From Lachnospiraceae bacterium (lineage in GTDB: Bacteria > Bacillota > Clostridia > Lachnospirales > Lachnospiraceae), in contig JAFUZJ010000007.1 of the NCBI GenBank assembly GCA_017476665.1, positions 1 through 39,877 on the forward strand: a DNA stretch of 39,877 nucleotides, read 5' to 3'. Positions 22,593 through 31,820 of the stretch are shown one piece after another. Positions within the stretch are counted from its first letter, which is position 1; the number at the start of each line of letters is the position of its first letter. The notes below the pieces were generated by a model that was not told the DNA's origin, did no database searches, and was given only the letters and a program-made list of their open reading frames with translations. A program made the translations under genes and the position numbers.

Positions 22593-24116
22593 ATGGAAGA
22601 GAAAAAGCAATACATTTCAATCGATCTGAAGTCATTTTATGCCTCCGTGGAGTGCAGGGAACGGGGATTGGATCCGATGACCACAAAGTTGGTGGTGGCG
22701 GACCAAAGCCGCACGGAGAAGACCATCTGCCTGGCGGTGTCGCCGGCTTTGAAGGCATATGGGATCCCGGGACGCCCCAGATTGTTCGAGGTGGTGCAGA
22801 AGGTGCGGGAGATCCATGCCCGGACGGGAGAGAAGATAGCGTATATCACCGCCGTGCCGCGCATGGCGCTGTATATGGAGTACAGCACCCGGATCTATAA
22901 CATCTATCTGAAATATATTGCGCCGGAGGACATCCATGTCTATTCCATTGACGAGGTGATGATCGACGCGACGCCTTATCTGCAGAGTTACGGGATGTCG
23001 GCCAGGCAGCTGGCGGCAAAGATGATAGCGGATGTCTATGAGCAGACGGGGATCACGGCCACTGGGGGACTGGGGACGAATCTGTATTTGAGCAAGGTGG
23101 CAATGGATATTCTGGCGAAGCATGCGGAGCCGGATGAAAACGGCGTGCGGATTGCGGAACTGGATGAACGCAGTTACAGGAAACTACTGTGGGTACATAA
23201 GCCGATCACGGATTTTTGGAGAGTGGGCGGCGGCTACGCGCGGAAACTGGCGGAAAAAGGCATGTACACCATGGGGGATGTGGCCAGATGTTCCCTGGGT
23301 GGAGAGCATGATTATCACAATATGGAGCTTTTGTATGAGATGTTCGGGGTGAATGCGGAGCTGCTGATCGATCACGCCTGGGGATATGAGCCCTGCACGA
23401 TTGCACAGATCAAGGCGTACAAGCCCGAGAGCAATAGTATCGGTTCCGGACAGGTGCTGCACTGCGCCTATGATTTCACGAAGGCGAAGCTGATCGTGCG
23501 GGAGATGACGGAACTGCTGGTGTTAAACCTGGTGGACAAGGCGCTGGTGACGGACCAGATGGTGCTGACGGTGGGGTATGATATCGAGAATCTGACGGAT
23601 CCGAAACGGCGGGCGCAGTATCACGGGGAGGTGACGGTGGACCGCTACGGCAGACAGGTGCCCAAGCACGCCCATGGGACGGCGAATCTGGGGCGGGAGA
23701 CTTCCTCCACGCGGCTGATCCTGGAGGCGGTCATGGAGTTGTATGACCGGATCGTGGCTCCGGAACTTTTGGTGAGGCGGGTATATGTGACGGCAAACCA
23801 TGTAAGAGAGGAGCGCGGGCTGCAGAGCGCGGCAGTGGACGGACTGCGGGAGGCGCAGGATGCGGATCACAGACGGGACGGACAGGACGCTCCGCAGATG
23901 GTGTATGAGCAGCTGGATCTGTTCACGGATTATGAGGAAAGAGAGCGCAGGCAGAAAGCGGAGGAGGAGCAGCTGAAGCGGGAGAGATCCATGCAGCAGG
24001 CTGTGCTGCAGATTCAGGGAAAATACGGAAAGAATGCCATCCTGAAAGGAATGAATCTGGAGGAGGGGGCAATGACCAGAGAGCGGAATGCGCAGATCGG
24101 AGGACATAAGGCATGA
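22593..24116 (+). CDS. Y-family DNA polymerase (UmuC/UvrX-like)
   Basis: 507 residues of the DinB/UmuC superfamily of error-prone translesion polymerases. ISIDLKSFYASVEC holds the first catalytic Asp, and VYSIDEVMIDATPY carries the SIDE motif with the other acidic residues; a little-finger region and a Glu/Arg-rich tail follow. The paired YolD-like gene points to the UvrX/YqjW/YqjH-type cassette of Firmicutes. GGAGGAGG lies before the ATG at 22593, so the longer frame from 22506 is rejected. TATACT at 22567-22572 may be its -10. I found no LexA-type GAAC-N4-GTTC box upstream. Confidence 0.9.
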   Translation: MEEKKQYISIDLKSFYASVECRERGLDPMTTKLVVADQSRTEKTICLAVSPALKAYGIPGRPRLFEVVQKVREIHARTGEKIAYITAVPRMALYMEYSTRIYNIYLKYIAPEDIHVYSIDEVMIDATPYLQSYGMSARQLAAKMIADVYEQTGITATGGLGTNLYLSKVAMDILAKHAEPDENGVRIAELDERSYRKLLWVHKPITDFWRVGGGYARKLAEKGMYTMGDVARCSLGGEHDYHNMELLYEMFGVNAELLIDHAWGYEPCTIAQIKAYKPESNSIGSGQVLHCAYDFTKAKLIVREMTELLVLNLVDKALVTDQMVLTVGYDIENLTDPKRRAQYHGEVTVDRYGRQVPKHAHGTANLGRETSSTRLILEAVMELYDRIVAPELLVRRVYVTANHVREERGLQSAAVDGLREAQDADHRRDGQDAPQMVYEQLDLFTDYEERERRQKAEEEQLKRERSMQQAVLQIQGKYGKNAILKGMNLEEGAMTRERNAQIGGHKA

Positions 24117-24328
24117 CGGAGCAGGGCTGGGAAGTGTACGCGGATATCATTGACAGAGAACGGCCTGTGTCGGACAGACATGCACCTATGCCGGTGGAGG
24201 ACAGGGCGGCGCAGTTTGCCCCCTTTGCGGCGTTGGCAGGATACGGAAATGCCATTGAACGGACGGCCAGAGCGCATGAAGCGGAGGTGGCCCATGAAGT
24301 GGAGCATATTCAGCCGGAGGAGATCTGA
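24113..24328 (+). CDS. YolD-like protein
   Basis: 71 residues whose ATG overlaps the polymerase stop (ATGA). The segment DRAAQFAPFAALAGYGNAIE is characteristic of YolD-like proteins, which sit beside Y-family polymerase genes in Firmicutes and are proposed to be UmuD-like partners or regulators. The four-base overlap implies translational coupling. Confidence 0.82.
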   Translation: MTEQGWEVYADIIDRERPVSDRHAPMPVEDRAAQFAPFAALAGYGNAIERTARAHEAEVAHEVEHIQPEEI

Positions 24329-24423
24329 CCGGGAAAAAATGCCTTTACGAAACAGGGACAATGATATAAAATAGTGAGAAGATTAATATACGGATAAGAA
24401 CTACAGGAAGGATATTAGAGTAC

Positions 24424-26271
24424 ATGGCATCGGAGAATCAGGTGAAAGAAGGGCAGAATAAGATAGATCAGAGCAAGATCCGCAATTTTTGCATTGTGGC
24501 GCATATTGACCACGGCAAATCCACTTTGGCGGATCGCATCATAGAGCATACCGGGCTGTTGACCAGCAGGGAGATGCAGGCACAGGTGCTGGACAATATG
24601 GATCTGGAGAGGGAGCGCGGTATCACGATCAAGGCGCAGGCAGTGCGCACGGTTTACAAGGCGCAGGACGGGGAGGAGTATATTTTTAATCTGATCGACA
24701 CCCCCGGACATGTGGATTTCAATTACGAAGTCAGCAGGTCTTTGGCGGCATGCGACGGGGCAATCCTGGTGGTGGATGCGGCCCAGGGGATCGAGGCACA
24801 GACCCTGGCCAATGTGTATCTGGCGCTGGATCATGATCTGGATGTGTTCCCGGTGATCAACAAGATCGATCTGCCCAGCGCAGAGCCGCAGCGCGTGATC
24901 GAGGAGATTGAGGATGTGATCGGCATCGAAGCCCAGGATGCGCCGCTTATTTCCGCGAAAAACGGCATCAACATCGAGGAGGTGCTGGAGCAGATCGTGA
25001 CGAAGATCCCGGCGCCAAAGGGAGATCCCAATGCGCCGCTTCAGGCGTTGATCTTTGATTCGCTGTACGATTCTTATAAGGGTGTGATCGTGTTCTGCCG
25101 TATCATGGAGGGCACGGTGCGAAAGGGGACGAAGATCCGCATGATGGCCACCAAAGCGGTGGAGGAAGTGGTGGAGGTCGGTTATTTCGGCGCTGGCCAG
25201 TTCATTCCCTGTGAGGAGCTTTCCGCCGGCATGGTGGGCTATATCACTGCATCCATCAAGAATGTGAAGGATACGGCGGTGGGCGATACGGTGACCGATG
25301 ACGACAATCCCTGTGCGGAGCCGCTGCCGGGCTATAAAAAGGTGCAGTCCATGGTGTACTGCGGCATGTATCCGGCGGACGGGGCCAAGTATCCGGATCT
25401 GCGGGATGCGCTGGAGAAGCTGCAGCTGAATGACGCGTCGTTAAATTACGAACCGGAGACTTCCATCGCGCTGGGATTCGGGTTCCGATGCGGATTCTTA
25501 GGCTTGCTGCATCTGGAGATCATCCAGGAGCGTCTGGAGAGAGAATATAATCTGGATCTGGTGACCACGGCACCGGGCGTTATCTATAAAGTGCATAAGA
25601 CAAACGGGGAAGTGATCGAGCTGACCAATCCCTCCAATCTGCCGGATCCTTCGGAGATCGAGTATATGGAGGAGCCCATCGTCAGCGCGGAGATCATGGT
25701 GACCAGCGAGTTCATCGGGTCGATCATGGAGCTGTGTCAGGAGCGCAGGGGACGCTATCTGGGCATGGAGTACATTGAGGGTACAAGAGCGCTGCTCAAA
25801 TATGAGCTGCCGCTGAATGAGATCATTTATGACTTTTTTGACGCGTTGAAATCAAGGTCGAGAGGGTACGCGTCCTTTGACTATGATATCAAGGGATATG
25901 AGCAGTCCAAGTTGGTGAAGCTGGACATTCTGATCAACCGCGAGGAGGTGGATGCGCTGTCCTTTATCGTCCATGCGGATTCTGCCTATGAGCGCGGCAG
26001 AAAGATGTGTGAAAAGCTGAAAGACGAGATCCCCAGACATTTGTTTGAGATCCCCATCCAGGCGGCGGTGGGCGGCAAGATCATTGCCAGAGAGACCGTG
26101 AAGGCCATGCGCAAGGATGTGCTGGCGAAGTGTTACGGCGGCGATATCACCCGTAAGAAGAAGCTTTTGGAGAAACAGAAGGAAGGAAAGAAGCGCATGC
26201 GTCAGATCGGAAATGTGGAGATTCCGCAGAAGGCGTTCATGAGCGTGTTGAAGCTGGATGATAAGAACTGA
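24424..26271 (+). CDS. lepA: Elongation factor 4 (LepA)
   Basis: LepA is a ribosome-associated GTPase thought to act on stalled or back-translocated ribosomes. The 615-residue product has the G motifs AHIDHGKST (~28), DTPGH and NKIDLP, the EF-G-like domains, and the LepA-specific C-terminus ([41 protein letters not shown]). Length is slightly above the usual ~600 because of an N-terminal extension of about 10 residues. A GGAAGG site lies 12 bases before the ATG. It follows the spore genes and overlaps hemW. Confidence 0.97.
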   Translation: MASENQVKEGQNKIDQSKIRNFCIVAHIDHGKSTLADRIIEHTGLLTSREMQAQVLDNMDLERERGITIKAQAVRTVYKAQDGEEYIFNLIDTPGHVDFNYEVSRSLAACDGAILVVDAAQGIEAQTLANVYLALDHDLDVFPVINKIDLPSAEPQRVIEEIEDVIGIEAQDAPLISAKNGINIEEVLEQIVTKIPAPKGDPNAPLQALIFDSLYDSYKGVIVFCRIMEGTVRKGTKIRMMATKAVEEVVEVGYFGAGQFIPCEELSAGMVGYITASIKNVKDTAVGDTVTDDDNPCAEPLPGYKKVQSMVYCGMYPADGAKYPDLRDALEKLQLNDASLNYEPETSIALGFGFRCGFLGLLHLEIIQERLEREYNLDLVTTAPGVIYKVHKTNGEVIELTNPSNLPDPSEIEYMEEPIVSAEIMVTSEFIGSIMELCQERRGRYLGMEYIEGTRALLKYELPLNEIIYDFFDALKSRSRGYASFDYDIKGYEQSKLVKLDILINREEVDALSFIVHADSAYERGRKMCEKLKDEIPRHLFEIPIQAAVGGKIIARETVKAMRKDVLAKCYGGDITRKKKLLEKQKEGKKRMRQIGNVEIPQKAFMSVLKLDDKN

Positions 26272-27532
26272 GAATGCCGGGACGCCGGTTGGAAAAGGAC
26301 AGAGGGAGCTGGAGCTGTATCTCCATATCCCTTTCTGCGTGCAAAAATGTAAATACTGTGATTTTTTGTCTGCACCTGCCGATGCGCAGGTGCAGAATGC
26401 GTATATGGAGGCATTGCTGCGGGAAGTGCGGGAGAGCGCAGATGGGGCAGGGATGCCAACGGCGCGGGAGGACAGGACGGTGCCGCCCGGACAGCGTGAA
26501 GTGACCAGCATCTATATCGGCGGCGGAACCCCTTCGGCGGTGGATCCGGCCTGGATCGTAAAACTGATGGATTGCATCAGGGAGTACTACCGGGTGGCGG
26601 AAGAGGCAGAGATCACCCTGGAGATCAACCCCGGGACAGTGACCCGGGAGAGCCTTATGCTGTATCGGAGCGCGGGGATCAACCGACTGAGTATCGGCTG
26701 TCAATCTACGGATGACGGGGAGCTGACGCGGATCGGGAGGATCCATACGTTTACGCAGTTCCTGGACACCTATGGATGGGCCAGAGAGGCCGGATTTGCC
26801 AATGTGAATGTGGATCTCATGAATGCGCTGCCGGGACAGAGCATGATGGATGTGGAGCGGAATCTGGAGCGGATCCTGGGACTGGATCCCAGACCGGAGC
26901 ATCTCTCGGTGTACAGTCTGATTGTGGAGGAGGGGACTCCTTTTTATCAGATGGAGCAGGAGGGGCTGTTTGCAGCCGGTGAGATGTGTCTGCCGGATGA
27001 GGAGCTGGAGCGGGAGATGTATTGGCGGACAGCGGAGCTTTTGAAGGCACAGGGATATGAACACTATGAGATCTCCAATTTTGCCAGACCCGGGTATGAG
27101 AGCCGACATAACAGCGGGTACTGGGAGCGCAGGGAGTATCTGGGATTCGGGATCGGAGCGGCTTCCCTGTATGAAAACAGGCGGTTTTCCAATACGCGCA
27201 GTCTGCAGGATTATATCCGATACGGGAGCGACGGAGGGCAGGACATCCGGGAGCAGATCGAGGTGCTTAGCAAGAGAGAGCAGATGGAGGAAACCATGTT
27301 TTTGGGGCTGCGGATGGCAAAGGGGGTTGACTGTGAGCGATTTCGGGAGTGCTTTGGCCAGACTCCGGAGGAAATTTACAGGCGGGAGCTGGAGGAGAGT
27401 ATCCGGGAAGGACTGCTGGAAGTGTTCCCGGAGAGCCCCGGGCAGGGGCGGCGATACGCATTGACGAAGCGCGGTGTGGACGTGAGCAATTATGTGATGG
27501 CGAAATTTCTGCAGGAAGAAAGGACAATCTGA
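26258..27532 (+). CDS. hemW: Radical SAM protein HemW
   Basis: 424 residues. The radical-SAM cluster motif is CVQKCKYC (Cys27, Cys31, Cys34), preceded by [21 protein letters not shown] and RLSIGCQS follow, and the HemW C-terminal domain holds [16 protein letters not shown]. The motif matches HemW, a heme chaperone often misannotated as oxygen-independent coproporphyrinogen oxidase (HemN). An unusual ~15-residue insertion ([15 protein letters not shown]) lies before the GGGTPS strand. The ATG at 26258 overlaps lepA by 14 bases; the lepA-hemW order is conserved in Firmicutes. Confidence 0.93.
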   Translation: MIRTENAGTPVGKGQRELELYLHIPFCVQKCKYCDFLSAPADAQVQNAYMEALLREVRESADGAGMPTAREDRTVPPGQREVTSIYIGGGTPSAVDPAWIVKLMDCIREYYRVAEEAEITLEINPGTVTRESLMLYRSAGINRLSIGCQSTDDGELTRIGRIHTFTQFLDTYGWAREAGFANVNVDLMNALPGQSMMDVERNLERILGLDPRPEHLSVYSLIVEEGTPFYQMEQEGLFAAGEMCLPDEELEREMYWRTAELLKAQGYEHYEISNFARPGYESRHNSGYWERREYLGFGIGAASLYENRRFSNTRSLQDYIRYGSDGGQDIREQIEVLSKREQMEETMFLGLRMAKGVDCERFRECFGQTPEEIYRRELEESIREGLLEVFPESPGQGRRYALTKRGVDVSNYVMAKFLQEERTI

Positions 27533-27544
27533 AATTTTGTGTGC

Positions 27545-27567
27545 CAGGCACGGAACGCCTTTTTTTC
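27545..27567 (+). terminator. Possible terminator after hemW
   Basis: AGGC and GCCT flank a short loop before seven T residues (27561-27566 and neighbours); an alternative GTGCC-A-GGCAC hairpin starts at 27541. The stem is short, so this is tentative. Confidence 0.35.
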
Positions 27568-27607
27568 ACATAGACTATGTTGAGTGAGATCAGGCGGAGG
27601 CACACCA

Positions 27608-28273
27608 TTGCAAACCTTTCAAAAACCTCTGAATGCTGCGGAAGAAGCACATTATGTACACCTGCTCAGAGAGGGCAGCGAAGAGGAGGCAAAACGGGCC
27701 AAGGAAATTCTGGTGGAACGCAATTTAAGGCTTGTGGCGCATGTGGCAAAGAAATATCAGAATGCGGACGAGGATATGGAGGATCTGATCTCCATCGGCT
27801 GTATCGGGCTGATCAAAGCGATAGATACTTTTGATGCGGGCAAGGGCAGGCTGGCGACTTATGCCTGCAGATGTATTGACAACGAATTGCTGATGCTGCT
27901 GCGAACCAAGAAGAAGACTTCAAAAGAGGTATCGCTCTATGAGTCCATCGGGCAGGACAAAGAAGGCAATGAGATCCGGCTTGTGGATGTGCTGGAGCAG
28001 AAGCAGATGGACGCTGTGGAATGTATGGAGCTGAAAAACAATATCCGGAAGCTGTTTCGGTTTGTGGATGAAGCACTGACGGAACGGGAGAGGCAGATTG
28101 TTGTCATGCGGTACGGATTGTCGGGAAAACGTCCTGTGACACAGAACGAGATCGGAGAAAAAATGGGAATTTCCAGAAGTTATGTTTCAAGGATTGAAAA
28201 AAAGGCGCTGGGAAAACTGCGGAAGTGCTTTGAGGAGAGCGGTTTCGAGAGTTTCGAGAGTAGCGGGAAATAA
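27608..28273 (+). CDS. sigK: RNA polymerase sigma-K factor, TTG start, no pro-sequence
   Basis: Sigma-K directs late mother-cell transcription. The 221-residue protein has RNLRLVAHVAKKYQN (region 2), DLISIGCIGLIKAIDTFDAGKGRLATYACRCIDNE, and the SigK-specific IGQDKEGNEIRLVDVL, then region 4 (ISRSYVSRIEKKALGKLRK). I start at a TTG with GGCGGAGG 7 bases upstream, giving MQTFQKPLNAAEE, the mature SigK N-terminus. No room remains for the ~20-residue hydrophobic pro-peptide of B. subtilis. The gene is uninterrupted, with no skin element. A CATAGACT box at 27569-27576 resembles a sigma-E -10 (CATACANT), fitting sigma-E control, but the -35 is unclear. Confidence 0.92.
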   Translation: MQTFQKPLNAAEEAHYVHLLREGSEEEAKRAKEILVERNLRLVAHVAKKYQNADEDMEDLISIGCIGLIKAIDTFDAGKGRLATYACRCIDNELLMLLRTKKKTSKEVSLYESIGQDKEGNEIRLVDVLEQKQMDAVECMELKNNIRKLFRFVDEALTERERQIVVMRYGLSGKRPVTQNEIGEKMGISRSYVSRIEKKALGKLRKCFEESGFESFESSGK

Positions 28274-28276
28274 AGC

Positions 28277-28305
28277 TTGTCAAAGATCTGCGGTTGTAGT
28301 ATAAT
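28277..28305 (+). promoter_or_regulatory. Promoter of pilT
   Basis: TTGTCA (28277-28282), 17-base spacer and TATAAT (28300-28305). The -35 starts just after the sigK stop. Confidence 0.8.
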
Positions 28306-28360
28306 TTTTACGACTAGGTATTTCTGCATCAAAATACAGAAGGGAAGGTATAGGGAGAAT

Positions 28361-29413
28361 ATGTCTTACATTGAGGATATTTTGGTAAGAGCGAGTGAGC
28401 TGGGGGCGAGTGATATACATCTTACGGTGGGACTGCCGCCGAAGTATCGTGTCAACGGCAATCTGATCACTTCGGAATTTCCAACCATGACACCGGCAGA
28501 CACACTGGATGTACTGGTAAGTATTTTTAACGAACGTCAGAGAGCAATCTTTGAAGAGAGAGGCGAGTATGACCTTGCTTACACCCTTCCGGATCTGGGC
28601 CGTTATCGTGTCAATGCCTTCAAGCAGAGAGGTTCCATCGCGTTGGCGCTGCGTGTGGTTTCGACCACGGTGCCGTCTCCCGAGGTTCTGGGTATACCGG
28701 AATCTATCGTAGATCTGTATAACAGAAAGAGAGGGCTGATCCTGGTTACCGGACCTACCGGTAGCGGTAAGTCTACAACACTGGCAGCCATTATTGATAA
28801 GATCAACAGCTGTAGAGATGCACACATCATCACATTGGAGGATCCCATCGAGTATCTGCATCCGCATAAGCTTTCCATGGTGAACCAGCGTGAGGTCGGC
28901 GTGGATACGAACAACTATGCAAATGCACTGCGTGCTGCGCTGCGTGAGGATCCTGACGTAATCCTGGTAGGAGAGATGCGTGACTATGAGACTATCAGTG
29001 TGGCAATCACCGCGGCCGAGACCGGACATCTGGTTATGTCCACATTGCATACCAATTCCGCGGCAACGACCATCGACCGTGTGATCGATGTATTCCCGCC
29101 GCATCAGCAGCAGCAGATCAGAGTTCAGCTGGCAAACGTATTGGAGGCGGTAATCACCCAGTCGCTGATCCCCACCATAGACGGGCAGGGGCGTGTGGCT
29201 GCATTCGAGGTATTGCATGCAAATCATGCTGTGCGTAATATGATCCGTGAAGGAAAGTCGCATCAGATCGAGAGTATCATGCAGACCAACCGCAAGTTAG
29301 GAATGCAGACCATGGATGACGCCATCGGACAGTTGTATCTGTCCGGCAAGATCGACCGTGAGCAGGCAATTGTATTTGCACATGATCCGGACGGTATGGC
29401 ACAGAAGCTGTAA
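28361..29413 (+). CDS. pilT: Type IV pilus twitching ATPase PilT
   Basis: PilT is the cytoplasmic hexameric ATPase that retracts type IV pili. The 350-residue protein has the N-terminal PAS-like region (ASDIHLTVGLPPKYRVNG), Walker A GPTGSGKST near 131, the Asp box, Walker B DPDVILVGEMRD and the His box HLVMSTLHTNSA. I start at 28361 with GGGAG close upstream; the longer frame from 28277 overlaps the promoter. No other pilus genes are nearby. An octamer repeat tract and two hairpins follow the stop codon. Confidence 0.93.
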   Translation: MSYIEDILVRASELGASDIHLTVGLPPKYRVNGNLITSEFPTMTPADTLDVLVSIFNERQRAIFEERGEYDLAYTLPDLGRYRVNAFKQRGSIALALRVVSTTVPSPEVLGIPESIVDLYNRKRGLILVTGPTGSGKSTTLAAIIDKINSCRDAHIITLEDPIEYLHPHKLSMVNQREVGVDTNNYANALRAALREDPDVILVGEMRDYETISVAITAAETGHLVMSTLHTNSAATTIDRVIDVFPPHQQQQIRVQLANVLEAVITQSLIPTIDGQGRVAAFEVLHANHAVRNMIREGKSHQIESIMQTNRKLGMQTMDDAIGQLYLSGKIDREQAIVFAHDPDGMAQKL

Positions 29414-29450
29414 AGCTGTAAAGCCGTAAAGTTGTAGAGTTGCAGAGTTG
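29403..29450 (+). repeat. Degenerate 8-bp tandem repeat after pilT
   Basis: Six octamers in register: AGAAGCTG, TAAAGCTG, TAAAGCCG, TAAAGTTG, TAGAGTTG, CAGAGTTG. The first includes the last pilT codons, and the stop TAA begins the second unit. Confidence 0.8.
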
Positions 29451-29479
29451 TAATAGAAATAAAACGATAATTGAATGAT

Positions 29480-29513
29480 GGGGATGTCCGGTACACCGGT
29501 ACAGGACATCCCC
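29480..29513 (+). terminator. Long hairpin downstream of pilT
   Basis: GGGGATGTCC (29480-29489) pairs perfectly with GGACATCCCC (29504-29513); the loop holds GGTAC twice. Only a weak T run follows, so it may be a terminator or an mRNA end-protecting stem. Confidence 0.55.
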
Positions 29514-29540
29514 CGCATTTTCTGAAATTTCCTGATTTTC

Positions 29541-29560
29541 ATGCCGTTTCGGCATTTTTT
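29541..29560 (+). terminator. Intrinsic terminator upstream of comM
   Basis: ATGCCG-TTT-CGGCAT followed directly by a T run. It separates the pilT transcript from comM. Confidence 0.85.
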
Positions 29561-29653
29561 CAAACAAATGAAGTGAATAGAAATGTTCTGCAGATGATGG
29601 ATTTGTGCTGCAAACAAATAGAAAACCAAATAATACAAGAGGAGGTTATTATA

Positions 29654-31231
29654 ATGTACTGTAAAATTCTATCGGGAGGTGTAATGGGCATTTCCGCCAA
29701 TTTTGTGTGGGTGGAGGTGGACATTGACACCGGGCTGCCGTCTTTTTCGCTGGTGGGATCTCTGGGGAGTGAGGTCCGGGAATCCAGGGAGCGGGTCAGC
29801 GTTGCACTGAAGAATGCGGGGTATGCACTGCCGGCTTCCCGTGTCACTGTGAATCTGGCGCCGGCGGATGTTCACAAAGAAGGAACGGGATATGATCTGC
29901 CGATGGCAGTGGGGATCCTGCAGGCCATGCACTATTTCCCGCAGGAGGCGGCGGAGGGGATCCTGTTTCTGGGAGAACTGGGATTGGGTGGCGAACTAAA
30001 AAGGATACGCGGGGTTTTGCCCATTGTGCAGGCGGCAAAGGAGGCGGGAATCAAGGAATGTATCGTGCCCCAAGGGAATGCGGCGGAAGGAGCAGTGATT
30101 CCGGGGATCGCTGTGAGAGGGGCGGAAAATATCGCGCAGGTGGTCGCGTTTCTGTGTGCCGGCGGAGAAAACAGCGGAAAGGGCGGCGCAGGAACGGCCG
30201 GCGAAGAAACGACCGGGCGGGAGCGGATTTTGCCGCGGACAATTGTGGATACGCAGGCGCTGATCCAAAATCCGGGGCATGGAGGCGATGATTTTTCCCA
30301 GGTGAGCGGGCAGGCGCTGGCAAAGCGGGGAGCGGAGATCGCTGCCGCTGGGTTTCATAATCTGCTCCTGATTGGTCCGCCGGGGGTGGGGAAATCCATG
30401 ATCGCAAAGCGGATGCCGGGAATTCTGCCGCCGATCACGTTAGAGGAGAGTCTGGAGGTGACGGGGATCCACAGTGTGGCCGGTGCACTGCGGGACGGGC
30501 AGGCGCTGGTTCCGGGGAGACCGTTTCAGAGTCCGCATCATACCGCTTCGAGCACTACTCTGCTGGGCGGCGGGTTATATCCGAAACCCGGCCTGATCTC
30601 CATGGCGCACAGGGGAATTTTGTTTCTGGATGAATTGCCGGAGTTCCGCAGGGAGGTGATTGACAGCCTGCGACAGCCCCTGGAGGAAAGGCGGGTGCAG
30701 ATCGCCAGGATGCGGGGAAGTGTGGATTATCCGTCGGATATTATGCTGGTGGCCGCCATGAATCCTTGTCCCTGCGGATTTTTCCCGGACAGGAACCGTT
30801 GCAAATGCAGTGAGGCGCAGATCGCCAGGTATCGCGGTAAAGTGTCGGGACCGATCATGGACAGGATCGACCTGTGGGTGGAACTGCAGGCTGTGGAGCT
30901 GAAGCATTTGCAGCAGACGTGGGAAGAAGAAAGTTCCAAGCAGATCCAACAGAGAGTCCTTGAGGCACGAAAGCGGCAGGAGGAGCGGTTTGCCGGTACA
31001 AAATACCGGTTTAACGCGGATATCCGGGCGGAGGATATGGAGAGATTCTGCGCGTTATCCCAAGCGGGAAAGCAGGTCATGGAGAAACTGTATTACCGCC
31101 TGCAATTGGGAGCGAGGGCATACCACCGGATCAGAAAGGTGGCGAGAACCATTGCGGACCTGGCAGGGGAGGAGAAGATTAGAGAGGAGCATCTGCTGGA
31201 GGCGGCGGGATTCAGACCCGGGGAGAGGTGA
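29654..31231 (+). CDS. comM: YifB/ComM-family Mg-chelatase-like AAA+ ATPase
   Basis: 525 residues: an N-terminal domain (GVMGISANFVWVEVDIDTGLPSFSLVG; EGTGYDLPMAVGIL), a Gly-rich linker near 172-190, an AAA+ core with Walker A LIGPPGVGKSM and Walker B ILFLDELPEF, and MNPCPCGFF...CKCS, a Cys-rich insertion typical of the family. In Vibrio and others ComM is a helicase promoting branch migration during transformation. I start at 29654 (AGGAGG upstream); the frame is open further upstream but crosses the terminator at 29541. dprA, its usual neighbour, follows after an inserted pseudogene. Confidence 0.92.
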   Translation: MYCKILSGGVMGISANFVWVEVDIDTGLPSFSLVGSLGSEVRESRERVSVALKNAGYALPASRVTVNLAPADVHKEGTGYDLPMAVGILQAMHYFPQEAAEGILFLGELGLGGELKRIRGVLPIVQAAKEAGIKECIVPQGNAAEGAVIPGIAVRGAENIAQVVAFLCAGGENSGKGGAGTAGEETTGRERILPRTIVDTQALIQNPGHGGDDFSQVSGQALAKRGAEIAAAGFHNLLLIGPPGVGKSMIAKRMPGILPPITLEESLEVTGIHSVAGALRDGQALVPGRPFQSPHHTASSTTLLGGGLYPKPGLISMAHRGILFLDELPEFRREVIDSLRQPLEERRVQIARMRGSVDYPSDIMLVAAMNPCPCGFFPDRNRCKCSEAQIARYRGKVSGPIMDRIDLWVELQAVELKHLQQTWEEESSKQIQQRVLEARKRQEERFAGTKYRFNADIRAEDMERFCALSQAGKQVMEKLYYRLQLGARAYHRIRKVARTIADLAGEEKIREEHLLEAAGFRPGER

Positions 31232-31240
31232 CAGGAAAAT

Positions 31241-31728
31241 ATGACTTATGTTAAGGTCGAAAAAATCATATTCACCGGAAAACAAAATATTGACTGGAAA
31301 GGTGTTGAAAGATTTCTTAGAAAATATAACGGAGAAACCTATACCGTTCAAGAAACTGGAGACATTATTCAGCTTAATGATGGATTTGCTGATGAATTTG
31401 CCGGCTCTAAATATACATTGCAATTGCGGGGAGCATTTGCAAAGGTTAAGGCAAATATTTCTCAAATAATTCCGCAGTTAGTGAACACTGCAACGAATAG
31501 AAGGTGGATAAAAAATAAAGCTATAAAGCATGAAGGCGATGCCAATGGAGGATGGTACCGATACGATGTATTTTTGCGATTTCTGTCAAAGGCGAAAAGG
31601 AAGAAAACGAGAGATATAATAAGTATAAGGGAACCTTGCTGGTTAAGAAAAATAATAGGGGGTTATTTCTGTATGATGTGATAGACATAAAAAAAGAAGC
31701 ACGTAACCCGGGAGGCTTATGTGAATAA
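31241..31728 (+). pseudogene. Frameshifted accessory gene between comM and dprA
   Basis: The frame starting at 31241 (TYVKVEKIIFTGKQNIDWKG, then KYTLQLRGAFAKVKANISQI and GDANGGWYRYDV) runs to TGA at 31681, but its last ~38 residues look non-coding. Shifting frame near 31565-31575 restores a sensible end (AISVKGEKEENERYNKYKGT, then LFLYDVIDIKKEARNPGG) with TAA at 31726-31728, so one base was probably lost. Similar intact proteins of unknown function occur in mobile DNA of Clostridia, from memory. The gene is much more AT-rich than comM and dprA and starts 10 bases after comM, pointing to transferred DNA. Confidence 0.7.
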
Positions 31729-31820
31729 GGTTACACCCGGCAAAAAACTGCCTCTTTTGATTGAATTCTAATATGATTTCATTTGCTTGTCAAGTAAAAT
31801 TTCAAACAGTGGAGGAAAAT

